This document shows positions 37,579-49,045 of a stretch of DNA of 64,000 bases, in pieces. Within the stretch, counting starts at the first letter, position 1, and every line of letters begins with the position of its first letter. The translations under genes were made by a program, and so were the position numbers. The notes beneath the pieces are model-generated. The model was not told the origin of the DNA. It saw only the letters and a program-made list of their open reading frames with translations, and made no database searches. Source of the stretch: Lineus longissimus (lineage: Eukaryota > Nemertea > Pilidiophora > Heteronemertea > Lineidae); contig NC_088315.1 of assembly GCF_910592395.1 (NCBI RefSeq), positions 7,320,501 through 7,384,500 on the forward strand. The letters are read 5' to 3'.

Positions 37579-38680
37579 GCTCACCGTTAGGGGAGTCTAT
37601 ACGATAGCTCTGTGTCCGTCGTCGTCATCGATGTCGTCGTCGTCGTCCGTATCCTGTGTGGCACGTTTCTTAACCGCTTGTGCTATGGACTTGAAACTTT
37701 GTACACATGACCCCCTAGGTTAGAGGTACTCTGACACTGAATTTCGGTCCAGTCTGGTTCATGACTTGGCCACCAGGGGGCCAAAACTTAAAACATAAAA
37801 AGTGTGATATGTCTCTTATTAATGATCCGTTTTCAATAAAAAATTTATGGTAGGTACTCCTAGCAAGGATACATCACATATCGTACGGGTTTTTGATTTG
37901 ACCTACCTTTAAAGGTCACAGAGGTCAAATGGTGTAAATTGGCCGTCAGGCCGTAACTATGGCACGTTTATTAACTGCAATGACTATTGATCTTAAATTT
38001 GGTACACATTTACCCCTTAGTAAGGTGATCTCAGGGACCGAAGTTTGGTCCAATATGATTCACCACTTGACCACTAGGGGGCAAACTCCAAAAACCTTAA
38101 AAATGTGATTATTCCTTTACTTCTTGCCCGATTGCCACCAATTTGATATCATGGGTACATCTAACCACCATACAGTATATGTCACACAGGTTTTTAATTT
38201 GACCTTCTTGTCAAGGTCACAGAGGTCAAATGGCGTAAATTGGCCGTCAGGCCGTAACTATGGCACGTTTCTTAACTGCAATGACTATTGATCACAAATT
38301 AAGTACACATGTACCCCTTGGTCAGGTGATTTCAGTTACCAAAGTCTGGTGCGATCTGATTTGCCGTTTAGCCTCCAGGGAGGGGGCCAAATCCTGAATT
38401 CTTAAAAATGCCATTGTTCCTAGTAATTACTTGCCCGATTGGCACCAATTTTATATCGTAGGTACATCTAATTCTAACAACCATTCAGTGTGTCACCCGG
38501 ATCTTTTTTGATTTGAACTTTTCAAGGTCACAGAGGTCGAATGTACTGTAAATTGGCCATTTTGGGGAAATTGTAATTGCTTGGACCTACATCAAACCTA
38601 ACACTACATGACACAATACCATGCTCTTTATCCATCTTTCCTCCACATGAGGTGAGCACAATGGCCCTGGCCATTTCATT
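37579..38680 (+). mobile_element. 1.1-kb modular repeat, copy B (non-autonomous)
   Basis: Same order as copy A: head GGCTCACCGTTAGGGGAGTC, a short GTC tract, monomers starting GCACGTTT at 37661, 37962 and 38263 (301-bp period), then GAGGTGAGC at 38649-38657 and the palindrome AATGGCCCTGGCCATT at 38660-38675. Similarity to copy A is roughly 90% by eye in the second and third monomers and lower in the first. Its head hairpin is degenerate and its GTC tract is short. It lies directly after the inverted minisatellites. It encodes no protein. Confidence 0.7.
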
Positions 38681-41600
38681 TTTTCAGTTGGACAAACAAA
38701 ATGGACCCCCTGATCACACTTTTACCCTAATAGTTGATAGGGGTCCAAACTAGTTGGTGAGAACTCATACCACTAACTATTCTCAAATGATCGAAATCAC
38801 ACCTACAAAGTGAGATGAGGTCAATTCAAACTCAATCTCATCCTCTTGGGCGTTACTTAAGTACAAAGGGTTGTGTATGTGAAAAAATAGGGGTGGGGGT
38901 AAAAAATGCCAGCAACGTGGTGTTCGGATTTGAAACTGTTGCACAAGCTAGAGGGGGTCTATATAAAACCTCTGGGGACAAAGATGCGCATCTCATATAA
39001 TTCGCCTTATTCCAGATGATCGCATCTAATTGTGGAGTGCACAACTTCTCCAAGCTATTGGGTCAGCCTCTGTTGATTTTGATGTCACGATTTCATGATT
39101 TTGGAAATATCAAAGACTGACCCCACTACTCGGCCATCTTGTTTCCACACAACAATGCTCCACCTCCCGAAGGCGCTGATCGTGAACGAGGCAAATTGAG
39201 GGCCCCCGGTCACATTCATTCCAAGTCATAATTCCTTCAAAGTCATGTTTGACTCCTACATTTTATGTGACCGCTATTTTAATACCGTCGTTCCAGGTCT
39301 TTCACTGCCAAACTTCTATAATAAATCGTTCAATAAATCAGGGTAAGTTTATTATGTGATGGTGTAACTATCTCAATGTTGTTTTCCCCTTGGTCCCTTT
39401 ATTTTTCTCCTAAATTTAAAATGTACATTTTTTGATACTTCTCATAATTTTGTTAATTCGTGTAATATGGGCCGACCAGTGGTGACTTCAAACAGGTGCC
39501 TTTCCCTTTATGTCCTCAAAGTTTCAAAGCATTTGGCGGACTGTAAATTTTCATGATAAAATTTCCGCAGCTTTCCAATACATTTTCACTAAAATTCTAA
39601 ACTTCGAAGCCCTTTTCTCAAAATGGCAAAAATAGATATATCTCATTTTGTGACGAAACTAAACATGTAGGGCCTGTTCTTCTATGTTCGTGTTGTACCA
39701 TTTGCCTGCCTTACTGTTGTCGTTCGATTTCTTTTTGCCTTGATATTTTGATATCAAGATTTTTTCTGTTCAAATTTTATAATCATGAACTTTCTGTCAA
39801 CTGTGTTGTGTATTTTTTTGTAATTTTTCATGTTGCAACATAAGCAGAACAAACTTAACCTAACAAACTTTGTCACTGCTCTGTTTTGGGTATCAGAGAA
39901 TTCGGGTTCTCTTAAATGGTATCATATTAGCCAATCAAGCTATATATGTATAATAGATACATTCAGGTAATTGATAATCATACACACAGACTATGAAATA
40001 GATCTTAGAATGAAATATACACCAAACTATTGATATACATGTACACACACATTTGCACTTAATCGTCTTGCGTTTAAGCTTTAATTCTATAAGAAATTAA
40101 TCAATATATGGTATTACACTCGTCAACAAGGGTCGCTACAAGTTCCCCAGACCCTTTTGGTATCAATTTTATGCAATGTCATATCAATGCCATGCAATAT
40201 CCCTTTGCAAGGATATAATCAATCAACTTAAAATTATTCTTCTATGATACTGTGTTAAAGGTTTCATATTTAAAATTCTTTGCGCGAACCCTTACATTTC
40301 CTTTCCTGATAATGTGTCTCCCTCCCCTGTCCCTAAAACAAAGTTTGCAAACAAAGTTTTAAGAATTTCATCAACCTAATCCAAAACTCTATGTTATATA
40401 CACTATACATATTTATATTTCGCAAGACTCATTGCACTTGATATCAGTGTAAGACAATACCCCATGATCCTCTCTCCAATACGAGCGAAACTTGATTATG
40501 TGCGTGAAATAGAATAATTAGGAGTTTGCTTGAAACACCAAAATCAATTCTCGCCACTAATTTCACCGATCAATTTTTCTTTGCTGAATAATTATTCGGA
40601 ATAATGGCACTGCGCTGGAAGTATAATCTTGCGTATTCTTTGAGGCATAACGGCTAATCAGGGCAGCCATGGATCATTAAATGATTGTCTCGAATACAAA
40701 GGGGTCCCTAGGTGTGCGTGGAATTCAGCCCGGCATTGGGACCCGAACCTCATCTGAATCAAAGAAGACAAAATCTTTGCTTGTTTAAAAAATCGATGAC
40801 CACTGTCTGGTTTATTGTAATTATCTTTCTGGTTGATTGGATTAACCCATAAATGATCTAGACTGACCATTTTCGAACCCACTTGTTGAATCTTAGCGAG
40901 TTCTTGGCAGTTTGGTATTCATTACTTGTCTTATCTCATTATCGTGACTGAACATTTGGACAGGTACCCGCCTCCTCCGCCTTCCCCCGGCACAAAATTT
41001 GACGATTGGTTCTTGAGACCACTGAGATACTACGATCTTACATGTTGTTGCTATTCAGAAAAAAGCAGGGCTGCACTCATTAGCCTACTCATCAAATAAT
41101 AATATCTAAAAGAAATGCCTATATGATAGAACTGAAAAAATTAAGAAACTCCTTCACATTCTTGTTCTGTTGCGTTCCAATCTCAGCAAAACTACATTCC
41201 ATTCATGCATCACGTTCCACAATCATGTCGTATTTTCTCCGCTTCCATTGTTTAATAATTTAACGTCATCAGGGAGTGTAATCTGGTTTATGTCATGGTG
41301 TCAGACTCAATAAACGCGACGGCATTGTATCGTGTTTACGTTACTCTGCAATGCATCGTAGGATGGCGCCGATCTGGGAGCGAACATAGTAACGTATTCG
41401 CGATGACTTTGAGTCGAATATTACAAGTTGAATAATGCGTTCCTTTATTGGAATTGTCATTGGAATGAAAATAAAATGAATTAAATTTTCATTTTGATAA
41501 ATGAAAAGAAGTTTTAATGTAAATTGCCGATTTGTTATTTTTCTGGATACAAATTGTTTTAGGCTCCGTTTTTAGTTGCGTATTCAGAGAAGGATTGTTA

Positions 41601-44600
41601 TTGTTCAGAAATGATATTTTGGATAGTTTTAGTTGTAGAAAAGAAATATTATGAATATCAAAACTTTGTTTGATTGAAATGACTATTTGTATTAAATTCG
41701 AAGCCCACATTCTGCGATGGATCTGGCAATCCTTATCTTAGCAGTTTGCCAATTAGAACTCTTTGCTAGCCCAATATATGAATCAGTCCTATCAACTGTT
41801 GGCCAATATGTTACAATATAGGTTCTTTCACATGCAGAGTTCGGGTCTCTCTCTTCATGCAACGCAAACTGTTCCTGTAATTAAAGTCTTGGGTGAAAGG
41901 GACACATCCAAGCGACCCCCAAACATTCATGGCCTTGTCGATTTCCCCCGGCAGAGGGGGTGCTCCCGCCAGCGGTAACAGCTAATGTGGTAGCAGATGA
42001 AGCCACTCATTGTATCAGACTTCAGGTAAAAATGATCTAATCACTACATTGTGTCTGACTCATTCTTTGGCAAGGATGGTTGCAGGATTGTTTCGATTGT
42101 GTAAAATGCTTTTACAAGTTATCTGTGAGGGAGAGTGTCAGGAATCTGGGATTGGCTGAAAGGTTCCCCTTATTTTATCAGTATCAGGTCATGCCTTATT
42201 TGATTCTTGGCCAAAAGTGCTTATCAGGGATAAGGATGGGGCCTTTTTGTAACAGGTAGCCCTTTCCATCTTCCCATAGCAGGTCTTTGGAAGCTGTCTT
42301 GCACTATGATATTAGGTTGAACACATTGAAAGAAGTTGTGACATTGATTGATCATTGTCCAAAACAGGACCAAGAATTATGATTGGCATACCACATCTTG
42401 GTCATGTTCGACCTAAACCTAATTGACCATCAAAGTCACATCAGCCGATTTTACAAACTATTCTGCCTCTTATCACTGCGGGACCAACAATCGGCTCATA
42501 GCATATTCACACAGTAGCCTCGTCATTGGAGATCAGGGGCTTAGTTCCGATCACTTTCGCCCCATTCTTCACAACCCTACGCGCCGGTATAAAGCCCTTT
42601 ATTGACCCGGCGCAAAGGCTTATGGCCAGGATCCATTCTTCCGCAAGCGTCCAGAATCGGAATGAACATATTATATGCACGTTGGCGTTATCAGCGACCG
42701 GCAATGCCCATTATAACATTGCCATACTAACATCGAGAAAAGTTTAAAGAGCCAGTAAGCCGATCGTCATGAACAATGACCATGGTTGTTCTCCCAAGAC
42801 AATACTTAACGTGATCTGAGAAGCATAATAGGATGTTTGCCGCGTCATGATCAGGGTGTTGAGTGACGGTATCGCGGCCGCAACAGGTGTAAAATCAAAC
42901 CGCCGTGGACCATTATGTCAGCGGAACAGATAGGTGAAGGAAGCAAATCAATAGGCCCAGAGTGCAGGGTGAAATTGCTAGTCAAGTACTACGTCCGGTT
43001 ACTTAAAGGGCACCTATAGGCAGTAGCTCGCAGGTCTAATTGGTAGTTTCAAATGAAATTAAGACTGTGAGATAGTAAAGACACCTATTGGCAACTTTTT
43101 GTATCCCAATCTGGCTTACCTTTCTACTGCCCATAGTCTTCCTTTATGGCTAAATCACGAGGCCTTTTCATCCTAAAAAAAGGTTAGGTGATTCAACTCG
43201 ATGGTTTTGGTATGAAAGAGTTAAAGGAAGCCACTTGGAGTTTTCATCTGCTACTGTTCCTCGCTGTGGGAGGTCTTTGTTTATTACTGTCCTCCCCTCA
43301 CCTAAACACATGCCCAGCTCTTATTAAAACAAAGGATCCCTAGATCAACACAGATTGCCTTGTTTATCATCCAGGGGGTGGCCTCCTGTGAAAATGGACA
43401 CCTCTGTTGAAAGTGATTCACTTCTGATATAAACAGGAATGTAAGATAGGATAATGCTTTGTGTGATTCACACTTGGATGATGCTTTATCAGATGCTGGG
43501 CGGGGTGTGACCATTATTAAAGGGAGAGACAGGTCAGCCAGATGGATGTTCACAAAGTAACGGATAGGGGGATTTATTTTCTCACTACAAGTGTCGTAGT
43601 TCGCCTATGGGTCCTTGTTCTCCCTCGGAACGATAGAAGATCCGAGGTGAACATCAGCAGTAATATATACTCTTGTCGTCAATCTTCAGATTCAAGGTCA
43701 CTTTAATAGACGAATCGGGAATTGAGTCGTTACGCTAGGCCTTGAAGACGGGATTCCGATCCGTTCGCCTACCTATCACTCTCCATACTCCGCTCTCCGC
43801 TCTCAAAATGCAGGTCTCGGTGATATAATAACTAAGGCCTATGATCACTTCTTATCAGAGCTGGGCTCTACAACATTGACACAGTGTTTAAACACCGAAA
43901 TTATTTTGTCTCCAACTTGGGTCAGAGGCTGAATATCATGAGGCAAACAAAATGACATATGAAAAACAGAGAACCATTGTTTACCACTCATCAAATAATG
44001 TCATCAAAGAAAACAGAGGCCCATTTCTCACACAATTAGTTGTAGTTTGATTAGTCTGATATCTTATCATCAGGCCCCGAGGCAGTGATCCCATCCGTAA
44101 ACTAAACAAAGAAAAACAGAACAATAAAGATGAAAATGACAGATTTAAAGGTCGACTGTAGGTACAATCCAGATTGGCCAGATTAAGTTACACAAAGTTG
44201 CTAATAGGTGTCTACTCTCTCAAAGCATATCAGCTCTATACAAGTTTTAAAAGGGAATATTTTTGTCTCTAAGTTAACCAGACCAAGTTAGGGTTAACTT
44301 TCCATATTTTGTCACCTTGAGAGCACTAAAACAATATGGACTTGCTGCCCGTAACCCATGACATCATGCAACACTTGATATGTCATATCAGAAGTTTATT
44401 AAACCTGAATACACAATATTTTAGCACAACAAGCACTGTTGTTGGGTGTTGAACAAAAGCAGCACACCCTAGCTACTTCCTGTAGTCTGGCTTTAGATAG
44501 AAGATGAGGTACTTTTAAAGGTCATTCACACTTTTATGGACGCAACGCCATGGCATCGATCCCGGAAATGCAACACTATAAACAAAGGCCAATGTGATCC

Positions 44601-45503
44601 TCACTGACAAGGTTTTCGTATTTGTCAGCCTATGGGCAATGCAAGGGCGGAAGTCTTTAAAATATGCTTGCATTCTTAATTTCAGCTGATCGTCAGGCCC
44701 TTTGGCCTCTTGTTTTCTGGGCCGACTCCTTGAATTCCACGAAAGTGTGAATGAGTCGTGCTTCCTAACCCACTCCAAGAGCTTAATTCAGTATTTTTTT
44801 CTTTAATTTGACTGATTTGTATGCTTCAGCCACTGACCTAAAGGAATAATTAATATAATGTTCGATATAAATCCCGACCTACGCGGCGAATAATGTTTCC
44901 TGTTCCAACCTCTCAAGCAAGTAAGTGACATTGTAATCAGTTTGTATGTTTTGTAAACAATATTAGTGATCTATGACAAAAAGGTCATAATTGGCTAAGT
45001 TCTTGTTGATAAACAATGCTCATATCAACTGAAAACATGTCACTGATATGGGAGTTTGGTTAATTTGCCAGAGAAAGCTTCATTTGTTATTGTACTTGAG
45101 AGTTTATGTTATCGAAAATAAGTGATTTCGATTACCATTCTCAGTGGCATATTCATTTTTTATTTCGGATAAGAGACCCAGTGTCTATTGTTGCTTCTGT
45201 GAACCACTATTGTATGTAAATAGTTTCAATAAAATGGCCCATTTGTTTTTGCAATGAGAGTTAGTGTTATAGAAATATATCGATAGAAGTGACTTATGTT
45301 CCAGTTCTCAGAAGTTTTTTGAGAATAATATTTGCTGTTGGTACTTTGCCATAAATTTGTACGACTTTATCATACAGGCACCGTCTCAATATCTTTGCCC
45401 ATAGTACGTTATTACATGATTATCCAGCCCAACAATACCAGAGCCCTTAAAGTGCCCATCAAACGAGCAATTTAAATCACAGCTACCTGTGGTAATGAGT
45501 TAA
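38681..45503. other. non-coding sequence, no gene recognised
   Basis: Nearly 7 kb of unique AT-rich DNA. 42420-42890 is distinctly GC-richer, includes a NotI-type GCGGCCGC, and is open for 60-73 codons in overlapping frames on both strands, but no domain or splice-bounded exon is evident. 41290-41420 contains GGATGGCGCCGATC within CpG-richer DNA. Neither can be called as a gene or promoter. Confidence 0.4.
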
Positions 45504-45778
45504 AATTTAAAAATTAAACGAGACTTACCTGTAAGGTGAAGTTTGATTATAATTCTACCTATACAGCTGACGAATGGAGAGATTACATGAGATGCGCACG
45601 CATATCAACCCAGAATGCAACCTTAAACCAGCTGATTTTGGTGCAAGCAACCCAAGGAGAGATTACCGGGAGGGCCCAGCAAACAGGGAGGGCATGTAAT
45701 CTCTCCATTCGTCAGCTGTATAGGTAGAATTATAATCAAACTTCACCTTACAGGTAAGTCTCGTTTAATTTTTAAATT
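45504..45778. mobile_element. palindromic non-autonomous DIRS-related element
   Basis: Perfect 86-bp inverted arms (45504-45589 and 45693-45778) flank 103 bp of unique centre. Inside each arm is a terminus-like sequence ATTCTACCTATACAGCTGAC, closely related to the DIRS terminal repeat ATTCTACCTAACAGCTGAC. Positions 45579-45620 are a perfect 42-bp match, in opposite orientation, to the DIRS 5' end at 50568-50609. It abuts the left terminal repeat of the DIRS element, sharing ATT (45776-45778). It has no coding capacity. It is either a separate non-autonomous relative inserted alongside, or an outer extension of the retrotransposon that corresponds to the internal complementary region of DIRS elements. 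Confidence 0.75.
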
Positions 45779-45816
45779 CTACCTAACAGCTGACTACATT
45801 ACGAGATTACATGAGA
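45776..45816. repeat. DIRS left inverted terminal repeat
   Basis: Starts ATTCTACCTAACAGCTGACT and ends GATTACATGAGA. It is identical over 41 bp to the reverse complement of 50596-50636. In minus-strand reading this is the 3' terminus, about 340 bp beyond the recombinase stop codon. Confidence 0.95.
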
Positions 45817-45892
45817 ATTCAAAGTTGCACCAATCAGCCAAATAAACACAAGAAACATAAGACACACCAATGTTCCTTGAAAAAACAACTGT

Positions 45893-45898
45893 TTTATT
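45893..45898 (-). promoter_or_regulatory. candidate polyadenylation signal
   Basis: AATAAA on the minus strand (TTTATT on +), about 260 nt downstream of the recombinase stop and inside the left terminal repeat. It is in a plausible place to end the element's transcript, but the hexamer is common in AT-rich DNA. Confidence 0.4.
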
Positions 45899-46158
45899 AA
45901 CTCGAAAATGCCATAGATCAACCTCGCTGAGTCCTTCACATCAGACCCAACCTGTAACCCGTCTACATGTCATAAAGAATCTACATAAATGTAATCCAAA
46001 ACATAACAATTACAATTGGCCACAAAAACTATATAGCGTCTCCCCCTATATAGTGTAGGCACCAACCTTTGCCACCATCTAGCCAAAACCTGAGAAAAGA
46101 CTAGTGACTGAATCACTTACAACATTGTCCAACTCACTACTTCAAAAAAAAAAACTAC

Positions 46159-47217
46159 CTATTGCTTGTAGATAGCCTCACCGAATTGTCCCTCATGAAC
46201 AATTTTCTTATCGTAGAATTTAGCAAATGTCCCTTCCCCAGACCATCCTGCAGTTTTCAATATAGTAGCTATGGCTACCTTAGCTAGCTTGGCTTTAGAC
46301 GTTGCCGCACCCCGAACACTATGCGGGCTAAATATATCGGTGTCCACACCTGCTTCCTTCATCACCTCTTTCACCCATCTGGATATAGTGTCCTTAGCCA
46401 CTGGTCCATGAGGCTTAATGGAGCTAATAAACAGGCTTTTATGCTCGCCTCTCAAGAACTCCGTTCGCTTCAGATACTCCAATAGAGCTGCACATAGACA
46501 CAACCGCCTATCCGGCGCATAAGCATTGATAACAAGCTCTTCTTGCTGAAACCCAGGTCTTGTCTGCTTCAGCAAGTCACCAAAGCGAATCTTTAATACG
46601 GTCTCTGATAAGGATATATTTCTGATGTCTATTAGATGCAGTGTCTGGCACCGGGCCCCAGTAAGTAATGCCATGAGCATTACCACTTTGATGGAAAGCT
46701 GTTTTAGGGACAGCTCTGTCACCGGTGACAGAGACCTGAGGTGTGCTAGAACCACAGAAACGTCCCAAGTCACCACTGCCTTAGGCAGCGCAGGCCTAAG
46801 ATTAAACAAGCCTCTCATGAACTTATTCACCACATAAATAGTCCCAAACGGCTTTCCATCAACAGTGATAATGCCCGATAAAGCACACCTAGCGGTGTTA
46901 ATCGCTGAGTACCCCAGTCCCTTTTTATATAGGGAAGTCAGGAAACGTAGGGCTAGGTTTACATCCGGAACCATGGGGTCACAGTTCCGTTCGTTACAAA
47001 AGGTGAACCATTTAAGCAAGTAACCCTTGTATTGCTTTTTCGTTCCATCCCGCCATGCTGCCGAAAGAACGTCCTTGGCAATGTGATCGAGCTCCTCATC
47101 AGTCTCTCCTGATCCCCGACCAAGGCTGCCACCAGTCTCATTCCCGGCAGTTTGTTTACTTTTTCCGGATTCGGGTGGCTGATGAGTGGTCCCCTGCTGT
47201 AAAGTAGAACAGGAGAA
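46159..47217 (-). CDS. DIRS tyrosine recombinase (YR)
   Basis: Site-specific recombinase that would integrate the circular DNA copy of the element. The frame is open for 352 codons from 47217. The first 66 codons (47217-47020) lack an ATG but encode the start of the core-binding domain (AAWRDGTKKQYKGYLLKWFT). The first in-frame ATG (about 46971-46973) lies inside that domain. Counting from 47019, catalytic residues of the family are visible: Arg123 in TGARCQTL, His233 and Arg236 in SPHSVRG, Trp259 in AGWS (the position often His/Trp) and nucleophile Tyr269 in FAKFYDKK. LLKQTRPG is also typical of DIRS recombinases. The frame overlaps the RT frame by about 259 nt and is -1 to it, so expression probably needs frameshifting, splicing or non-AUG initiation. 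Confidence 0.93.
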   Translation of the reverse strand, partial: FSCSTLQQGTTHQPPESGKSKQTAGNETGGSLGRGSGETDEELDHIAKDVLSAAWRDGTKKQYKGYLLKWFTFCNERNCDPMVPDVNLALRFLTSLYKKGLGYSAINTARCALSGIITVDGKPFGTIYVVNKFMRGLFNLRPALPKAVVTWDVSVVLAHLRSLSPVTELSLKQLSIKVVMLMALLTGARCQTLHLIDIRNISLSETVLKIRFGDLLKQTRPGFQQEELVINAYAPDRRLCLCAALLEYLKRTEFLRGEHKSLFISSIKPHGPVAKDTISRWVKEVMKEAGVDTDIFSPHSVRGAATSKAKLAKVAIATILKTAGWSGEGTFAKFYDKKIVHEGQFGEAIYKQ

Positions 47218-48998
47218 TCAATCAGTAATCTGCTTACTGTCGTGAACCAAGGTTGTGTCGGCCATAAGGGGAAGACAATGATCGCAACTGCTCCGTCTGC
47301 CTGAATTTTCTTCAGCGTTTTCCCAATCAGACAGAAAGGTGGGAAGGCATAAACAAACCTGCCCTCCCATGAGACTGAGAATGCATCTACTGCTTCACAG
47401 TCAGGGTCAGGCTGCCACGAGTAATAAGGCTTAACCTTGTAATTTAGCCGGGAAGCAAACAAATCAATCTGTGGCATACCCCATATTTCAGCTATACAGC
47501 TGAATACCATAAAGTCTAGAGACCATTCACCATTGTGATGGTACGTACGGCTCTGTGCATCTGCTCGCACGTTGAGTGCACCAGGCAAATAAGTAGCTGT
47601 AACAAAGAGCTTCCTCTCAGTGCACCACATCCACAGCTCTCTGGCAATAGCGTTGCACTCCTTCTTCCTACCCCCCATATGGTTGATGTAAACCACCGTG
47701 GTAGTATTATCGCTCTTGATAAGGATGTGCTGATCAAATGCATCAGTACAGAACGCTTTTATGGTGAAGAGCGCTGCCATGAGCTCTAGCTGGTTAATGT
47801 GCCTAGTACGTTCCTCTAGACCCCAGTTACCCCCTGTCTCTCTATTTTGGCAAGTGCCACCCCACCCAATGTGGGATGCATCAGAGGTAAGAACTACATC
47901 AGGTGGTCTCCTGGTAATCGGGGCTGATGTTGTGGCAATGTTGCTCTTCCACCAGGCCAAATCCCCCCTACAAACCTGCGGGATCTCAAATTTTGCCTCA
48001 AAATTGCCACTACTGAGCTTCAAACACAGTGTTTTGAAATTGTCCAAGGTCCTATAGTAGAGTTGCCCAAGTTCCACTGCTGGAAAACTAGCAACCATCA
48101 AGCCAATGGCTTCAGCCAGCCTCCTAATAGTAACTCTACCCCGCTGGTTCAAAAGCCTCTCCACCACAGTGGACATCTTTTGAATTCTCTCTTCTGTCAA
48201 AGTCACAATCATCAGCACTGAGTTGATGATGAAACCAAGGAAAATACGCTGTTGAGCAGGCTTGAACCTAGATTTGACTGGGTGAACTACCCAGCCCGAT
48301 TCTTCAGAATAATTCACTGTCTCCATGACATTGTCTTCACAACCGCTCTCATCACCTACAAGGAATGAGTCGTCAATAAACGATGTAATGAGATGGCCTC
48401 TCTTCCGCAACTCCGCCAACATTACCTTAGTAATTTTGGTGAAAATACGTGGAGCTGAGCTAAGCCCATTGGGGAGTGCTGTAAACTGAAAAAGTTTACC
48501 ACCCCAAATAAATTTCAGATACTTCCTGTCCCCCTTCCTGACCGGGACAGAAAAGTAGGCATCTTTCCAATCAATAGAGGCCATGAAGCAGTTGGGAAAA
48601 ACAAGGTCAAGGGCGGCTTGGAAGGTTTCCATCTTGAAATGGTGGTAGGTAATATCATCATTAAGCTCAGATAAATCAAGGATGACCCTAATATCCCCAT
48701 CCTTCTTATCCCTGGTGAAAATATTGGAGATAAATTGCCCTGGCTCATGCCAAGTAGGCTCAATGATGGCCTTTGACAACATCGATTTAATCTTGTCATC
48801 AATGCGTCTAAATTTATCTGGATCAAATTTGTAAGGTTTTGGTATAAACCGTTGTTCAGGGATCTGGTCGAATTCCAGGGTCACCCCCGAGATCTGATGA
48901 AGAATCTGAGAGTCAGATGTCATTGTTCTCCAAAAAGGGAGAAATTGCTTGATTCTACCTGCCTTGAAACCCTCAACCGCCCGTTGAGCCCGTTCCAC
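46959..48998 (-). CDS. DIRS reverse transcriptase / RNase H polyprotein
   Basis: 679 codons from a GTG at 48998. The frame stays open upstream past 49118, overlapping gag in the -1 phase, so the true N-terminus is probably upstream through frameshifting. The RT domain spans about residues 50-270: Asp143 in SIDWKDAYF (motif A), LPNGLSSAP at 175-183 (motif B) and the FIDD box with Asp209/Asp210. RNase H at about 366-485 keeps the acidic set Asp373 (TSDAS), Glu405 (INQLELMA), Asp430 (IKSDNTT) and Asp480 (NVRAD). Residues 510-600 form a block conserved in DIRS/Ngaro proteins (IDLFASRLN, YYSWQPDP, VDAFSVSW, YAFPPF). It lies where a methyltransferase-like domain is described in DIRS elements, but I cannot confirm that activity. 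No internal stop or frameshift is seen. Confidence 0.95.
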   Translation of the reverse strand: MERAQRAVEGFKAGRIKQFLPFWRTMTSDSQILHQISGVTLEFDQIPEQRFIPKPYKFDPDKFRRIDDKIKSMLSKAIIEPTWHEPGQFISNIFTRDKKDGDIRVILDLSELNDDITYHHFKMETFQAALDLVFPNCFMASIDWKDAYFSVPVRKGDRKYLKFIWGGKLFQFTALPNGLSSAPRIFTKITKVMLAELRKRGHLITSFIDDSFLVGDESGCEDNVMETVNYSEESGWVVHPVKSRFKPAQQRIFLGFIINSVLMIVTLTEERIQKMSTVVERLLNQRGRVTIRRLAEAIGLMVASFPAVELGQLYYRTLDNFKTLCLKLSSGNFEAKFEIPQVCRGDLAWWKSNIATTSAPITRRPPDVVLTSDASHIGWGGTCQNRETGGNWGLEERTRHINQLELMAALFTIKAFCTDAFDQHILIKSDNTTTVVYINHMGGRKKECNAIARELWMWCTERKLFVTATYLPGALNVRADAQSRTYHHNGEWSLDFMVFSCIAEIWGMPQIDLFASRLNYKVKPYYSWQPDPDCEAVDAFSVSWEGRFVYAFPPFCLIGKTLKKIQADGAVAIIVFPLWPTQPWFTTVSRLLIDSPVLLYSRGPLISHPNPEKVNKLPGMRLVAALVGDQERLMRSSITLPRTFFRQHGGMERKSNTRVTCLNGSPFVTNGTVTPWFRM

Positions 48999-49045
48999 AG
49001 CAAGCCCCAGAAATTCATCAAACTTACCACACTTACCTACCCCAA

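Noticed and set aside
37255-37723. Frames reading NLQLAFPTCNLHF or its reverse-strand equivalent
   Set aside because: Translations of the 20-bp minisatellite; not genes.
40671-40770. Possible tRNA-like or SINE sequence around TGGGACCCGAACCT
   Set aside because: No matching A-box, acceptor stem or cloverleaf could be drawn.
47535-48057. Plus-strand frames of 84 and 98 codons inside the DIRS element
   Set aside because: Shadows of the RT/RNase H frame on the opposite strand.
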